Assembly (NCBI RefSeq): GCF_000498755.1
Contig: NZ_AXUS01000004.1
Location: 62,001-126,000, forward strand
DNA from: Clostridioides mangenotii TR
GTDB lineage: Bacteria; Bacillota; Clostridia; Peptostreptococcales; Peptostreptococcaceae
Reading direction: 5' to 3'
DNA: 64,000 nt
Position 1 is the stretch's first letter. The number at the start of each line of letters is the position of its first letter. Of this stretch, positions 47,811-57,980 are shown piece after piece. The notes under the pieces were generated by a model that was given only the letters and a program-made list of their open reading frames with translations, was not told where the DNA came from and made no database searches. Both the position numbers and the translations under genes were made by a program.

Positions 47811-49589
47811 TTATTTAGAATCCACTATAAGTTTCACAAGGTCACTACCATCCTCATTAAAAGTCGTAACGATTTTAAGGCAATTGGAAGCCCTGCTCAA
47901 AGAAAGATAAATCTTATTTAAATCTCCAACAAAATCATTAACTTGATAGTCCTGATCCGTATCAGCTATAGTTTGGTTGTACAACATCTCCAATTCACAT
48001 ACAATAACAGCCTTGTACTCCAAGCTCTTTATTGTGTATATATTAGATAGCGTAACTCCCATCTTCTTGCTTAGGTTAGTCAAGTTTTCGTCAGCATATA
48101 TATATGGTATACTTGATGATTCAAATGCTTTTTTCAACATGTACTGAAAGTAAATTGTATTTCCATTTTTCAGTCTTTTCTTGTTATACGGATATATTAC
48201 AGCTATTTCTTCATGCTTTATTCCTAATTTGCTTGTAAGATACTCTATTTCCCAAATAACGGAGCTTATTTGATCATCTAGGTCGCTTACCTTAATTATA
48301 TCCACTGAGCTATCCAAACTCCTTATAGCATCCATTTTGTAGAAAATATCGTGTTCTACATTGCTCTTTAGATTTCTTATAAATTTGTTTGAGTTCTCTG
48401 CAAACTTATTTACAAACGCCGCAAGTTCTTTAGTCTGTCTGTAGTTGCAATTAAGAAAAAGATTTTCGTCAAACTCTATATATTCATACGGAGTCTTAAA
48501 TATATTTAGGTTGTTCGAAATATTTAAAGATCCACACGAGTAAATGTTGAAGATATATTTAGCCTTGTACAAAAACTCTTGTATAAATCTTATATCATCG
48601 TCTGCAAAACACTCAGCTTCATCTATAAATATACCTTTGAACATATTTTTATTTTTTATAATATTTTCTGCTTGTTTAACCAGATTTTTAAATGTCTTCT
48701 CATAATCATTTTTTAACATAGCGTAGTCAAGTATCAGACTGTATTTTTTAGCTAGTTTAAAAATAAACGACCCAAATGTATGCACTTCTAAATTATTATT
48801 GTCTTTATATAGTATCTCAAGTAGCTCTCTTAATTCATTGCATGACTGTTTATTGTGGGTAAAGATCAGAAAATTATGATGTGGGTATACTTTCGCCAAT
48901 TTTATTGCTCTAGAAAGCATTATTGATGTCTTACCAGTACCTGAAGCTCCTTCGATTAAAGAGTTTCCATAATTTATAGATATAACCTCTTTTATCTGAG
49001 ATTCCTCCATCATTGTCGCTGTATATTCATAGTCATCATTGAAAAAAGAAATTTTTTTAAAGTTTTCATTTAGATGCAGAGAATCATTTATCAAATAATA
49101 CTCCGAACAAACATCTAGCAGATATAAATTTAGACTCACTTCATCGTTCTCATTTTGTAAATATTCATCTAAATATATTTTTCCACCGACTATATCTGAA
49201 AGTTTATTTTTATCTATAACGTGATTTTTTATAAATTCATCAAAACCAAAACTATCATCAATCTCTACATAAGGCATGATGAAAATGTAGTTGTAACTTA
49301 TATTTCTAAAGTTAAGGTTCATTTTATTTTTTAAAAGACCAAACTCTTCATCCATTACTTCTATTAGCTCTTCTTCTAGTATTGAAAATAAATCTTCAGT
49401 AGTATCCACAAATTTTATAAATAACGGCTTATTGTCTTTTATATACAGCAAGTCTGTATTTATTCCTTTAAAAGGAGTAACCTTTGGAATAATCTTAGTA
49501 TTTTTGTCTAACTTTTCATAGAAAGTTCTTTCAATCTCTTTTATTTTTAGGGCATCTAGTTGGGATCTTATATCTACATATTGAATCAC
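47811..49589 (-). CDS. Solitary superfamily 1 helicase (UvrD/Rep-like)
   Basis: Walker A GASGTGKTS is at residues 214-222, Walker B FIDEAE at 321-326, motif IV-like CNYRQTKEL near 381, and motif VI-like LSLSRASNCL near 570, so this is an SF1A ATPase. The N-terminal 200 residues include INTDLLYIKDNKPLFIKF (43-60), which has the spacing of a PD-(D/E)xK/NERD nuclease strand but lacks the usual E-x-K. At 592 residues it is shorter than PcrA or UvrD, with reduced accessory subdomains. It is bounded by a palindrome and the rny terminator. A role in DNA repair, RNA turnover or defence cannot be decided from sequence. Confidence 0.82.
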   Translation of the reverse strand: MIQYVDIRSQLDALKIKEIERTFYEKLDKNTKIIPKVTPFKGINTDLLYIKDNKPLFIKFVDTTEDLFSILEEELIEVMDEEFGLLKNKMNLNFRNISYNYIFIMPYVEIDDSFGFDEFIKNHVIDKNKLSDIVGGKIYLDEYLQNENDEVSLNLYLLDVCSEYYLINDSLHLNENFKKISFFNDDYEYTATMMEESQIKEVISINYGNSLIEGASGTGKTSIMLSRAIKLAKVYPHHNFLIFTHNKQSCNELRELLEILYKDNNNLEVHTFGSFIFKLAKKYSLILDYAMLKNDYEKTFKNLVKQAENIIKNKNMFKGIFIDEAECFADDDIRFIQEFLYKAKYIFNIYSCGSLNISNNLNIFKTPYEYIEFDENLFLNCNYRQTKELAAFVNKFAENSNKFIRNLKSNVEHDIFYKMDAIRSLDSSVDIIKVSDLDDQISSVIWEIEYLTSKLGIKHEEIAVIYPYNKKRLKNGNTIYFQYMLKKAFESSSIPYIYADENLTNLSKKMGVTLSNIYTIKSLEYKAVIVCELEMLYNQTIADTDQDYQVNDFVGDLNKIYLSLSRASNCLKIVTTFNEDGSDLVKLIVDSK

Positions 49590-49649
49590 TTATAACTACC
49601 TCCTTATGTTATAAATAATTATAACATTTAAAACCAAGCTTTTATATAA

Positions 49650-49692
49650 AAAACCACAATAAATAGAATGATATCTATTAATTGTGGCCTTT
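49650..49692 (-). terminator. Terminator of rny
   Basis: On the minus strand CCACAATTAATAGA pairs with TCTATTTATTGTGG around a six-base loop, followed by six T. It lies 14 bases after the rny stop codon. Confidence 0.9.
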
Positions 49693-49700
49693 ACTTCTAA

Positions 49701-51239
49701 TTATTTAGCATATTCTATTGCTCTAGTTTCCCTTATTATGCTTACTTTTATTTGTCCAGGATACTCAAGTTCCTCTTCAATTTTCTTAGTCATATCTCTC
49801 GCTAGTAAGTGTAATTCCTCATCGTTTACATCTTCTGGTTTAACCATGATTCTTATTTCTCTACCAGCTTGTATTGCATATGACTTCTCTACACCATCGT
49901 AAGAACTAGCTATTTCTTCAAGTTTTTCTAGTCTCTTAATATAAGCTTCTAGAGTTTCTCTTCTAGCTCCAGGTCTAGCTGCTGATATAGCATCTGCTGC
50001 TGTTACTAAAACAGCTTCAACTGATTGAGGCTCGTAATCACCGTGATGTGTACTCATAGCGTGAATTACATCCTTAGATTCTTTATATCTTCTAAGTAAA
50101 TCCATTCCTATTTCTACGTGTGTACCCTCCATCTCGTGGTCAACAGCCTTACCTATATCGTGAACTAATCCTGCTCTTTTAGCTAATCTAACATCTGCAC
50201 CTATTTCTGCAGCCATGATACCAGCTAAATGAGCTACTTCTATAGAGTGTTTAAGTACATTTTGTCCATAACTTGTTCTGTAGTTAAGTCTACCAAGAAG
50301 TCTGATAAGCTCTGGGTGAAGTCCGTGAACACCTGTCTCAAATGCAGCTTGCTCACCGTACTCTTTGATGATATTGTCGACTTCTTTTTTAGCTTTTTCT
50401 ACCATTTCTTCTATTCTAGCAGGGTGGATTCTACCATCTGCTATAAGTTTTTCAAGGGCAATTCTTGCAATTTCTCTTCTTATTGGATCAAATCCTGATA
50501 AAATTACTGCTTCTGGAGTATCGTCTATTATAAGATCTATACCAGTTAGAGTTTCTAAGGTTCTTATATTTCTACCTTCTCTACCAATTATTCTACCTTT
50601 CATTTCATCATTAGGAAGATTTACTACTGTAACTGTAGTCTCTGCTACATGATCAGCAGCACATTTTTGAATTGCATATCCAATAATCTCTCGAGATTTT
50701 TTCTCTGCATCTTCTTTTGCTTGTGTTTCAACTTCTTTAATCATCATAGACATTTCACGTCTAACATCTCTTTCAGCATTGCTCAAGATTATCTCTTTTG
50801 CTCTGTCAGATGTTATACCTGAAATACCTTCTAATTTAGATAGTTGTTGTGCTTTAATCTCTTCTATTTCTGTTTCTTTTGCCTCTGCTAATTTAACCTT
50901 TTCTGCTAAATTAGATTCTTTGTTTTCTAATCCTTGTATTTTCTTATCTAAAACTTCTTCTTTTTGTATAACTCTTTTTTCATATCTTTGTACTTCGCTT
51001 CTTCTTTCTTTATTCTCTCTTTCAGCTTCAGATCTCCATTTGTGGATCTCTTCTTTTGCTTCTAATAATTTTTCCTTTTGTACCGTTTCGGAGTCTCGAT
51101 GTGCTTTATCTATTATTTCTATAGCTAAGTTTTCAGCTTGGCCAACTTTTGCTTCAGATACGTTTTTTCTAACAATATATCCTGCTAAAATACCAATAAT
51201 TGCACATATAATACCTATTACAATCTCTATGACATCCAC
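49701..51239 (-). CDS. rny: Ribonuclease Y
   Basis: This membrane-anchored endoribonuclease starts mRNA decay. It shows an N-terminal anchor (residues 4-25), a coiled coil (about 30-145), a KH domain ([21 protein letters not shown], about 215-235) and an HD domain with [17 protein letters not shown] and STHHGDYEP. Length of 512 is typical. AGGAGG lies just before the ATG. It follows recA, as in many Firmicutes, but a gap of about 220 bases suggests a separate promoter. Confidence 0.97.
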   Translation of the reverse strand: MDVIEIVIGIICAIIGILAGYIVRKNVSEAKVGQAENLAIEIIDKAHRDSETVQKEKLLEAKEEIHKWRSEAERENKERRSEVQRYEKRVIQKEEVLDKKIQGLENKESNLAEKVKLAEAKETEIEEIKAQQLSKLEGISGITSDRAKEIILSNAERDVRREMSMMIKEVETQAKEDAEKKSREIIGYAIQKCAADHVAETTVTVVNLPNDEMKGRIIGREGRNIRTLETLTGIDLIIDDTPEAVILSGFDPIRREIARIALEKLIADGRIHPARIEEMVEKAKKEVDNIIKEYGEQAAFETGVHGLHPELIRLLGRLNYRTSYGQNVLKHSIEVAHLAGIMAAEIGADVRLAKRAGLVHDIGKAVDHEMEGTHVEIGMDLLRRYKESKDVIHAMSTHHGDYEPQSVEAVLVTAADAISAARPGARRETLEAYIKRLEKLEEIASSYDGVEKSYAIQAGREIRIMVKPEDVNDEELHLLARDMTKKIEEELEYPGQIKVSIIRETRAIEYAK

Positions 51240-51460
51240 CTCCTTTTCATTAGTTATTAAACTAAAACGTCATTTAGTATACCAAAACGTCGTAAATATG
51301 ATAAAAATATCCTCATTAATTATAGTCAAACAGTTCTATCTAATTAAATTTATATATTTTACCCTCTTTTAATTTTATAATCTTTTCTATATTGTGTCAA
51401 GCTAATCAGGAGTGTGGAATGCCTTTTATTACTTATTAATTATATATAATCTTCTTAAGT

Positions 51461-52525
51461 CTATTGATCAATTTTAACTTGTTCTACTTCTGCTTTTTTC
51501 TTTTTATCTTCGCCATCTGCTTCATCAGTGGCATCTAGCTCATAATACACTCTAACTTTTTTGTTTATTTCTTCAGTTAAATCTGGATTATCTTCTAAAA
51601 ATTTTTTAACATTTTCTCTACCTTGTCCAAGTTTTGTATCTTCATAATTGTACCAAGAACCAGATTTCTTAACTATATCTACATTTGCAGCTATATCAAG
51701 TAAATCTCCTGACTTAGATATACCTTCTCCATACATTATGTCGAACTCTGATTGTTTAAATGGAGGTGCAACCTTATTTTTAACAACTTTTACTCTAGTT
51801 CTATTACCTACAATTTTATCACCTTGTTTGATACTGTCTATTCTTCTTACATCAAGTCTCACTGATGAATAGAACTTAAGAGCACGACCACCTGTTGTAG
51901 TCTCGGGGTTACCAAACATGATTCCAACTTTTTCTCTAAGTTGATTTATAAATATAGCTACACAGTTAGATTTTTTGATAGATCCAGTTAATTTTCTAAG
52001 AGCTTGTGACATAAGTCTAGCCTGTAGACCTACGTGAGAATCTCCCATGTCTCCATCTATCTCTGCTTTTGGAACAAGAGCTGCAACTGAATCGACTACG
52101 ATTATATCTATAGCACCACTTCTTATAAGTGCCTCAGCTATCTCTAGTGCCTGCTCTCCAGTGTCAGGTTGTGAAATTATAAGGTTGTCTACATCAACGC
52201 CAAGCGCCTTTGCATAAACAGGGTCAAGCGCATGCTCTGCATCTATGAATGCTGCAATTCCACCTGCTCTTTGAGCCTCTGCAACACAGTGAAGTGCAAC
52301 AGTTGTTTTACCTGATGATTCTGGTCCGTATATCTCAACTATTCTTCCCCTTGGAAGTCCACCAATACCTACAGCTATATCAAGTCCTAATGCTCCTGTT
52401 GATATTACATCTATAGACATAGAAGTAGCTTCTCCAAGTTTCATTACAGATCCTTTTCCAAAGTCTTTTTCAATTTTCCCCAGTGCCTCGTTTAAGGCTT
52501 TTAATTTTTCTTGATCAACGCTCAT
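51461..52525 (-). CDS. recA: Recombinase RecA
   Basis: This is the central recombinase and SOS co-protease. It shows Walker [12 protein letters not shown] (about 69-79), [13 protein letters not shown] (Walker B), L1/L2 DNA-binding loops ([41 protein letters not shown]), and an acidic C-terminal tail. The 354-residue length is normal. A consensus promoter at 52583-52611 and a LexA-box-like site at 52557-52568 lie just upstream, so it is almost surely under SOS control. In this genome cinA does not precede it. Confidence 0.98.
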   Translation of the reverse strand: MSVDQEKLKALNEALGKIEKDFGKGSVMKLGEATSMSIDVISTGALGLDIAVGIGGLPRGRIVEIYGPESSGKTTVALHCVAEAQRAGGIAAFIDAEHALDPVYAKALGVDVDNLIISQPDTGEQALEIAEALIRSGAIDIIVVDSVAALVPKAEIDGDMGDSHVGLQARLMSQALRKLTGSIKKSNCVAIFINQLREKVGIMFGNPETTTGGRALKFYSSVRLDVRRIDSIKQGDKIVGNRTRVKVVKNKVAPPFKQSEFDIMYGEGISKSGDLLDIAANVDIVKKSGSWYNYEDTKLGQGRENVKKFLEDNPDLTEEINKKVRVYYELDATDEADGEDKKKKAEVEQVKIDQ

Positions 52526-52556
52526 CTCAATACCATCCCTTCATATATATAAAATC

Positions 52557-52568
52557 AAACATTTGTTC
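52557..52568. promoter_or_regulatory. LexA (SOS) box upstream of recA
   Basis: Reading the minus strand, GAACAAATGTTT matches the Firmicute consensus GAACnnnnGTTC with one mismatch. It lies 15-26 bases downstream of the -10 and 32 bases before the start codon, where bound LexA would block transcription. Confidence 0.75.
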
Positions 52569-52582
52569 TTTGTTGTACATTA

Positions 52583-52611
52583 ATTATATATCATAATATT
52601 AATAGAGTCAA
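52583..52611 (-). promoter_or_regulatory. recA promoter
   Basis: On the minus strand TTGACT (52606-52611), a spacer of 17 bases and a perfect TATAAT (52583-52588) form a near-consensus vegetative promoter 58 bases upstream of the recA ATG. Confidence 0.85.
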
Positions 52612-52896
52612 TTTAAAAAACACATTACTCCTAATTTTTTATTTTTTATTTTCCCTATCTTATTTATTAACATTTTTGCCCTTCATTAAACATAAAAATT
52701 CTTTCCAGAAAATAAAAATCTTAGTACAACACAATCAATATATAAATAGAAAATAGGCATGAAATCGAATGTAAATATCCCAAGCATTGGCTCTAGCTAC
52801 TGCTTAACCATACACTTAATATATTGTATCCAATTACATACCTATCAATTCTTAACTATTGTATCTAAATATTTTTAATTTCTATTTTTAAAACTA
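52612..52896. other. Gene-free spacer where cinA is often found
   Basis: There is no reading frame of note. A 24-base near-palindrome AAGCATTGGCTCTAGCTACTGCTT is written in parts: AAGCA (52782), GCT-CT-AGC in the centre, and TGCTT (to 52805). No trace of cinA sequence is recognisable. Confidence 0.5.
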
Positions 52897-53439
52897 CTAT
52901 TTGCTCTCCATAAATAGTTCTTTATTCTTGTGTAGATACTCCCATCCAGAATAAAGAGTAAGAAGTGTAGCTATAAGTATTAGACCTGTACCAAAATTAA
53001 GCAAATAGGCATTGTAAAAATGCGCTCCTAAAAATAATACCACTATAGAAACCATCTGCGTTATCGTCTTCAGCTTCCCACTTCCTCCAGCTGCTATAAC
53101 TTTTCCATCAGCAGCAGCAATAGCTCTTAGTATACTTACTGTAAGCTCTCTTGCAACTATTATAATGACCATCCAGCTGCTTACAAGATCTACTTCAACC
53201 ATACATATAAGAACCGAAATAACCAACAGCTTATCAGCAAGTGGGTCCATAAATTTTCCAAAATCGGTTATTAAGTTATCTCTTCTGGCTATATAACCGT
53301 CTAGAGCATCTGTAATAGATGCAATTATAAATATAACACATGATATAAGGAATCTATTTGGAACTTCTAATAGAATTAATAATACTAATACTGGTATCAA
53401 TAAGATTCTAAATAAGGTCAACTTATTGGGTAAGTTCAT
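52897..53439 (-). CDS. pgsA: CDP-diacylglycerol--glycerol-3-phosphate 3-phosphatidyltransferase
   Basis: This integral membrane enzyme commits CDP-diacylglycerol to phosphatidylglycerol. The CDP-alcohol phosphotransferase motif DG-x2-AR-x8-G-x3-D-x3-D is complete in DGYIARRDNLITDFGKFMDP and on to LAD (residues about 43-66), among four to five helices. Length of 180 is standard. It starts 39 bases after mnmH and is probably in the ftsK-mnmH-pgsA transcript. Confidence 0.96.
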   Translation of the reverse strand: MNLPNKLTLFRILLIPVLVLLILLEVPNRFLISCVIFIIASITDALDGYIARRDNLITDFGKFMDPLADKLLVISVLICMVEVDLVSSWMVIIIVARELTVSILRAIAAADGKVIAAGGSGKLKTITQMVSIVVLFLGAHFYNAYLLNFGTGLILIATLLTLYSGWEYLHKNKELFMESK

Positions 53440-53477
53440 ATAAACATCTCCTCAAATTTACAATAATATCTTAAATT

Positions 53478-54527
53478 CTAATTATCTTTAACAATTAATC
53501 GATTGTAGTAATCTAATACTTTATCTAAAGCTTTAGATTCATCATCAAAATTTATAACTTCGTCGTATTCATACTTTTCTATAGAGTGCGTGTAAAGCGG
53601 ATCGTAGTATTCAAGTAAATACCTCTCTACTACTTCTTCATATTTTTTAGTCTCTAAAAGTTCAATGTACTCATCTACTACTTTATTGCTTAGTCTTTTT
53701 CTAAATTTGTTTATGCACTCTTTAAGATCATCTATATTATCCTCATTTTTAGAATAAATATAATCTCTACACAACCTATCTACCCTGTTTTTTAGGCTGA
53801 CTTCAAGTATTATATGTTGACAATCGCCTATCATAGACTCATATACCTCGTTTGGTACAGAGTTATGACCTACACGCTTACTTTCACTTTCAACAAAAAT
53901 AAAATCTTTTTTTGAAAAATATAGTTTTTCAAATATCTCTGTCTCAAATAACTTTTGGGATGGAGATTTCTCATCAAACGTTATAAATCCAAAAATAGAT
54001 CCGCTATTTCTAGCTATTCCTTCAAGATCTAGTACGTCTATATTTTTTTCTTCCAACATATGAAGTAAATCCGTTTTACCTACACCTGTAAGTCCATGTA
54101 CTGATACAAGTTTCTTTTTCTCCATAGCAGTCTTAAAATAATCTAAAACGAGGTTTCTGTAAGACTTGTATCCACCTTCTAGTTGGTAGACATTTACGCC
54201 TAGAGATGATATGACATTGGTAATACTTCCGCTCCTCATTCCACCTCTTGCACAGTAAACAACCATATTATCGTATTCATTTGCAAGCTTAGAAAGCTCT
54301 AAGTACATATCTTTAAGTTTATATGATACGTAATCAAAGCCTTTCTGTATAGCTTCATGTTTCCCAAGCATCTTGTATATAGTACCTACTTCTTTGTGCT
54401 CATTGTCCATAAATAGAGGCATGTTTATAGCATTTAATATATGGTCTTCCTCATACTCGCTTTCCGTTCTTACATCTACAAAAATTACTTTTTCTAAGTT
54501 TAGAGCTTCTTCGATCTCTACTGTCAT
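53478..54527 (-). CDS. mnmH: tRNA 2-selenouridine synthase
   Basis: MnmH replaces sulfur at the wobble 2-thiouridine of Lys, Glu and Gln tRNAs with selenium from selenophosphate, through a geranylated intermediate. An N-terminal rhodanese domain carries the catalytic Cys in VVYCARGGMRSGS (about residue 92). A P-loop domain starts with VHGLTGVGKTDLLHML (about 142). Length of 349 is typical. Its ATG abuts the ftsK stop codon (TAGATG), so translation is coupled. The presence implies selD elsewhere. In many clostridia rimO occupies this ftsK-pgsA slot. Confidence 0.92.
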   Translation of the reverse strand: MTVEIEEALNLEKVIFVDVRTESEYEEDHILNAINMPLFMDNEHKEVGTIYKMLGKHEAIQKGFDYVSYKLKDMYLELSKLANEYDNMVVYCARGGMRSGSITNVISSLGVNVYQLEGGYKSYRNLVLDYFKTAMEKKKLVSVHGLTGVGKTDLLHMLEEKNIDVLDLEGIARNSGSIFGFITFDEKSPSQKLFETEIFEKLYFSKKDFIFVESESKRVGHNSVPNEVYESMIGDCQHIILEVSLKNRVDRLCRDYIYSKNEDNIDDLKECINKFRKRLSNKVVDEYIELLETKKYEEVVERYLLEYYDPLYTHSIEKYEYDEVINFDDESKALDKVLDYYNRLIVKDN

Positions 54528-56969
54528 CTAATTTTCACCTTCTAAATCCTCTTTACTTATTAATACTTTTCTAGGTTTGCTTCCTTCACTTTGACCGACT
54601 ATTCCTCTTTCTTCCATTGAGTCTATAAGTCTAGCAGCTCTGTTGAATCCTATTTTAAACCTTCTCTGTAACATAGACGCTGATGCTTGACCGCTATCTA
54701 CTACAAGTTCTATAGCCTCATGTAGAAACTCATCTTCATCATCTATTTTAGAAGTAGTGACCTTAGAAATTGTCTCAATTATGTCTTCTTCATACTGTAC
54801 TTCGTCTTTAACTTGATCTTTAACGAAATCTATAACTCTCTCAGATTCGCCTTCAGATATAAATGCACCTTGAAGTCTTACCGGTTTTGCTGCACCTAAC
54901 GGGTAGAATAGCATATCTCCCTTTCCTAGAAGTTTTTCAGCTCCACCTGTATCTAGTATAGTTCTTGAATCTGTCTGCGATGAAACAGCAAAAGCTATTC
55001 TAGATGGTATATTTGCTTTGATTACACCTGTGATTACATCTACTGATGGTCTTTGAGTAGCTACAATTAAATGCATTCCAGCGGCTCTTGCCATCTGAGC
55101 TAATCTACATATATAATCCTCAACATCATTTGCACTCGCCATCATTAAATCTGCAAGCTCATCAATTATTATTACTATCTTAGGTAGTTTATCATCTACT
55201 ACCTTCTCATTGTATCCGCCTATATCTTTAACTTGGTTTTCTGCAAATAGCTTGTATCTTCTATTCATCTCTACTACCGCCCAGTTAAGAGCATTTGCAG
55301 CTTTCTTTGGATCAGTTACAACTGGTATGAGTAAATGTGGTATACCGTTGTAGTTTGCAAGTTCAACAACTTTTGGATCTATTAAAAGAAGTTTTACTTC
55401 ATCAGGATTTGCCTTGTAAAGTATACTACTTATTAGCGTATTTACGCACACACTCTTACCTGATCCAGTAGAACCAGCTATAAGAAGGTGAGGCATCTTT
55501 CCTATATCTCCAATTATTATATTTCCTGCAACATCTTTACCAAGACCCATTGCTAATGGAGAATTGAAGTTATTAAATTCATCACTCTCTAGTATCTCTC
55601 TAGCAGTTACCATTTGAGCCTCTTCATTTGGAACTTCTATTCCTATTGCGCTTTTTCCAGGTATAGGAGCTTCTATTCTTATACTCTTTGCAGCTAAGCT
55701 AAGAGCTATATCATCTGTCAGGTTAACTATCTTGCTAACTTTTACACCAGGACTTGGCTGTATTTCGTATCTAGTTATTGTAGGTCCAACAGTTACTTGA
55801 TTGATTTTGGCTTCTACTCCGAAATCAGCAAGCGTCTTTTCAAGCAGGGCAGCATTTTTTAATACTTTCTTCTTGCCGTTTTCATCTGCTTTTTTAGGAG
55901 CCTTGTTTAAAAGATCTACGCTAGGCTTTTTGTAATCATCATAATTTGTTTTTTCAACTCCCATAGGTTGAGTTGCATCAAAGATCTTAATATCATCAGT
56001 ACTGTTACTTTTTCTTGTTTTATTTAAATCAGCAGCTGTTGCATTATTTTTCTCTTCAACTTTGGCTGGTTTATCCCCAGCTTTTTGCAATTCTTTGAGT
56101 ACATCTAATTCTGGCATACTTGCTGTTCCCTCTAATATTTCAAGGTATTCATCTTCTGCCTTATTAAATCCAACAATCTTAATAGTTTTATCATCTACAT
56201 TGTCTTCTAAATCATCATCTACTACATCACTATCATCTACAGTTGTTCCTTCTTTATCTTTGTTTTTAGAAAACTTCTTCTTGAAAAAACCTGTCTTTTG
56301 AGGAACAGTAGCATCATCAACTTCATCTGTCATAATATTTACGGCTGACTTTTTCATACTAGCCATTTTTTCTTTAAAGCTAATCTTACTAGTTTCTGGA
56401 TTGTTTGACATAAATTTAAGTCCATTTATCATATCTTTTATAGATATATTGAAGATAAATAAAACTGCTAATATAAGCATAAATAAACTTATAAGCCATG
56501 CACCAAATATGCCAAATACTTTAGTCATATAAAATGAAATTGTACTTGAAATAAGTCCACAACCTGTGCCCTTTACACCCATATCCATAACATCGCTTAT
56601 CATGCTAGCCTTAAGTGGACTATCCACTGGAAGACTTCGCACATTTAATAAACCATAAAATACGAATATAAACAATATTGCTACATAGTATAGTTTAGTC
56701 TTTCTAAATCTGTATATGTATTCGTTGCCATCGAAAAATCCCAATATCCCTGTAAGGATAAATAAAAGAGGAATTACTATAGAAAGCCCACCAAATAGAC
56801 CTTTAAATAGACTCTGCATCACTGATGGCAGCCATCCGTTCGTATTAGAATTTAAACTATATAAAAGAAAAATTCCTATAAATATTGTAATCAGATTATG
56901 GTATTCAGAATTAAAGCCTAACTTACTGCCTTTCTTTTTTTTCTTTTTCTTCTTAGTGTTAGTGGCCAT
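54528..56969 (-). CDS. ftsK: DNA translocase FtsK/SpoIIIE
   Basis: Four membrane helices (residues about 25-185) precede a charged linker. A RecA-like motor follows with Walker [15 protein letters not shown] (about 508), Walker [14 protein letters not shown], and a C-terminal gamma winged helix ([28 protein letters not shown] in parts) that reads KOPS/SRS sequences. It pumps chromosomal DNA across the septum in division and, if the organism sporulates, into the forespore. A Lys-rich N-terminus is encoded partly by A runs that are intact here. It leads an operon with mnmH and probably pgsA. Confidence 0.97.
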   Translation of the reverse strand: MATNTKKKKKKKKGSKLGFNSEYHNLITIFIGIFLLYSLNSNTNGWLPSVMQSLFKGLFGGLSIVIPLLFILTGILGFFDGNEYIYRFRKTKLYYVAILFIFVFYGLLNVRSLPVDSPLKASMISDVMDMGVKGTGCGLISSTISFYMTKVFGIFGAWLISLFMLILAVLFIFNISIKDMINGLKFMSNNPETSKISFKEKMASMKKSAVNIMTDEVDDATVPQKTGFFKKKFSKNKDKEGTTVDDSDVVDDDLEDNVDDKTIKIVGFNKAEDEYLEILEGTASMPELDVLKELQKAGDKPAKVEEKNNATAADLNKTRKSNSTDDIKIFDATQPMGVEKTNYDDYKKPSVDLLNKAPKKADENGKKKVLKNAALLEKTLADFGVEAKINQVTVGPTITRYEIQPSPGVKVSKIVNLTDDIALSLAAKSIRIEAPIPGKSAIGIEVPNEEAQMVTAREILESDEFNNFNSPLAMGLGKDVAGNIIIGDIGKMPHLLIAGSTGSGKSVCVNTLISSILYKANPDEVKLLLIDPKVVELANYNGIPHLLIPVVTDPKKAANALNWAVVEMNRRYKLFAENQVKDIGGYNEKVVDDKLPKIVIIIDELADLMMASANDVEDYICRLAQMARAAGMHLIVATQRPSVDVITGVIKANIPSRIAFAVSSQTDSRTILDTGGAEKLLGKGDMLFYPLGAAKPVRLQGAFISEGESERVIDFVKDQVKDEVQYEEDIIETISKVTTSKIDDEDEFLHEAIELVVDSGQASASMLQRRFKIGFNRAARLIDSMEERGIVGQSEGSKPRKVLISKEDLEGEN

Positions 56970-57011
56970 AAAAAATCACTCCCCATTTTTACATGTTTAA
57001 GACTTAAAAAC

Positions 57012-57040
57012 AAAAAGTGCTAATGTTTAAACACTAACAC
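57012..57040 (-). terminator. Terminator of tepA
   Basis: On the minus strand GTGTTAGTG-TTTAAA-CATTAGCAC pairs through G-U and canonical pairs and is followed by TTTTTGTTTTT. It separates tepA from the ftsK operon. Confidence 0.85.
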
Positions 57041-57120
57041 CTCAGTTTTGCTTACATAATTATAGCATAAAGTATCTAAAATAAACAAACTTATTTGATT
57101 TCGTTACAAATTAGTAATCT

Positions 57121-57831
57121 TTAAACCTCTTCTTCATTTATTAATTCTCTTAGTTTATTTATTGCGTCTTTAAGCCCACCGACCTCATCAATTAATCCAT
57201 ACTCTACTGCTTCTTTTCCAATTAGTACACTTCCTACATCGCTAACGAGTTCATCTCTAGAATGCATAAGTCCTTCTATATCCTCTTTCTTTATATTTGA
57301 AGTTCTTGTGATAAATTGTGTGATTCTCTCCTGCATCTTTTTAAAATACTCAAAGGTCTCATTTACACCTATTACTAGACCTGTTGTCCTAACTGGATGA
57401 ATTACCATAGTTGCTGTTGGCGCAATAAAAGAGTAATCCCCAGCTGTAGCTAACGGGACACCTATGCTGTGGCTTCCTCCTAGTACGAGCGATACAACTT
57501 TTTTTGATAAACTGTTTATTAACTCTGCAATCGCAAGTCCAGCTTCGATATCTCCACCCATGGTATTTAATATAACAAGAACCCCCTTTGTTTCATCACT
57601 CTCTTCAACTGCATACAGAAGTGGGATTAGATGTTCATATTTTGTAGCTTTTTTTTGAGGGTTGTTCATATAATGCCCCTCTATTTCTCCGATTATAGTA
57701 ATGCACTCTATATCTCTACTTGTTTCTGGGATTCCATTTGGCCTACCAAGTTCCTTTATATTCTCCAAATCTTCATCTCCGAAAGTATCCTCGGATTCAT
57801 CTTCATTAAAATTATTCTTATAATTCTCCAT
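57121..57831 (-). CDS. tepA: ClpP-like membrane-associated protease TepA
   Basis: The ClpP/crotonase-fold core has ITIIGEIEGHYM, VLVILNTMGGDIEAGLAIAE, LGGSHSIGVPLATAGDYSF (nucleophile Ser in GSHS, about residue 121) and TATMVIHPVR with the catalytic His. The N-terminal 35 residues are acidic and there is no Clp adaptor tail. B. subtilis TepA (YmfB) is associated with this same ftsK neighbourhood and was linked to protein export and spore-related proteolysis. ATG at 57831 has AGGAG upstream; an ATG six codons earlier is less likely. Confidence 0.9.
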   Translation of the reverse strand: MENYKNNFNEDESEDTFGDEDLENIKELGRPNGIPETSRDIECITIIGEIEGHYMNNPQKKATKYEHLIPLLYAVEESDETKGVLVILNTMGGDIEAGLAIAELINSLSKKVVSLVLGGSHSIGVPLATAGDYSFIAPTATMVIHPVRTTGLVIGVNETFEYFKKMQERITQFITRTSNIKKEDIEGLMHSRDELVSDVGSVLIGKEAVEYGLIDEVGGLKDAINKLRELINEEEV

Positions 57832-57910
57832 AATAAATGCTCCTATCAATAAATATATTTAACTTAGTTTTACCAAAATCGCTAAATATATCTACTAAAA
57901 AATATATCTA

Positions 57911-57960
57911 TTGACATTATTTAATTAGAATGTTAAATTAAACATACCAACGGTTGGTAT
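57911..57960 (+). promoter_or_regulatory. Promoter and TetR operator 1
   Basis: TTGACA (57911-57916), a 17-base spacer and TAAATT (57934-57939) form a promoter. Immediately after it lies ATACCAACGGTTGGTAT (57944-57960), a palindrome with seven-base arms and a CGG centre. The same 17 bases recur at 58702-58718. Bound protein here would block initiation of the TetR gene itself. Confidence 0.85.
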
Positions 57961-57980
57961 AAAGGAGGCATTATAAAGCT

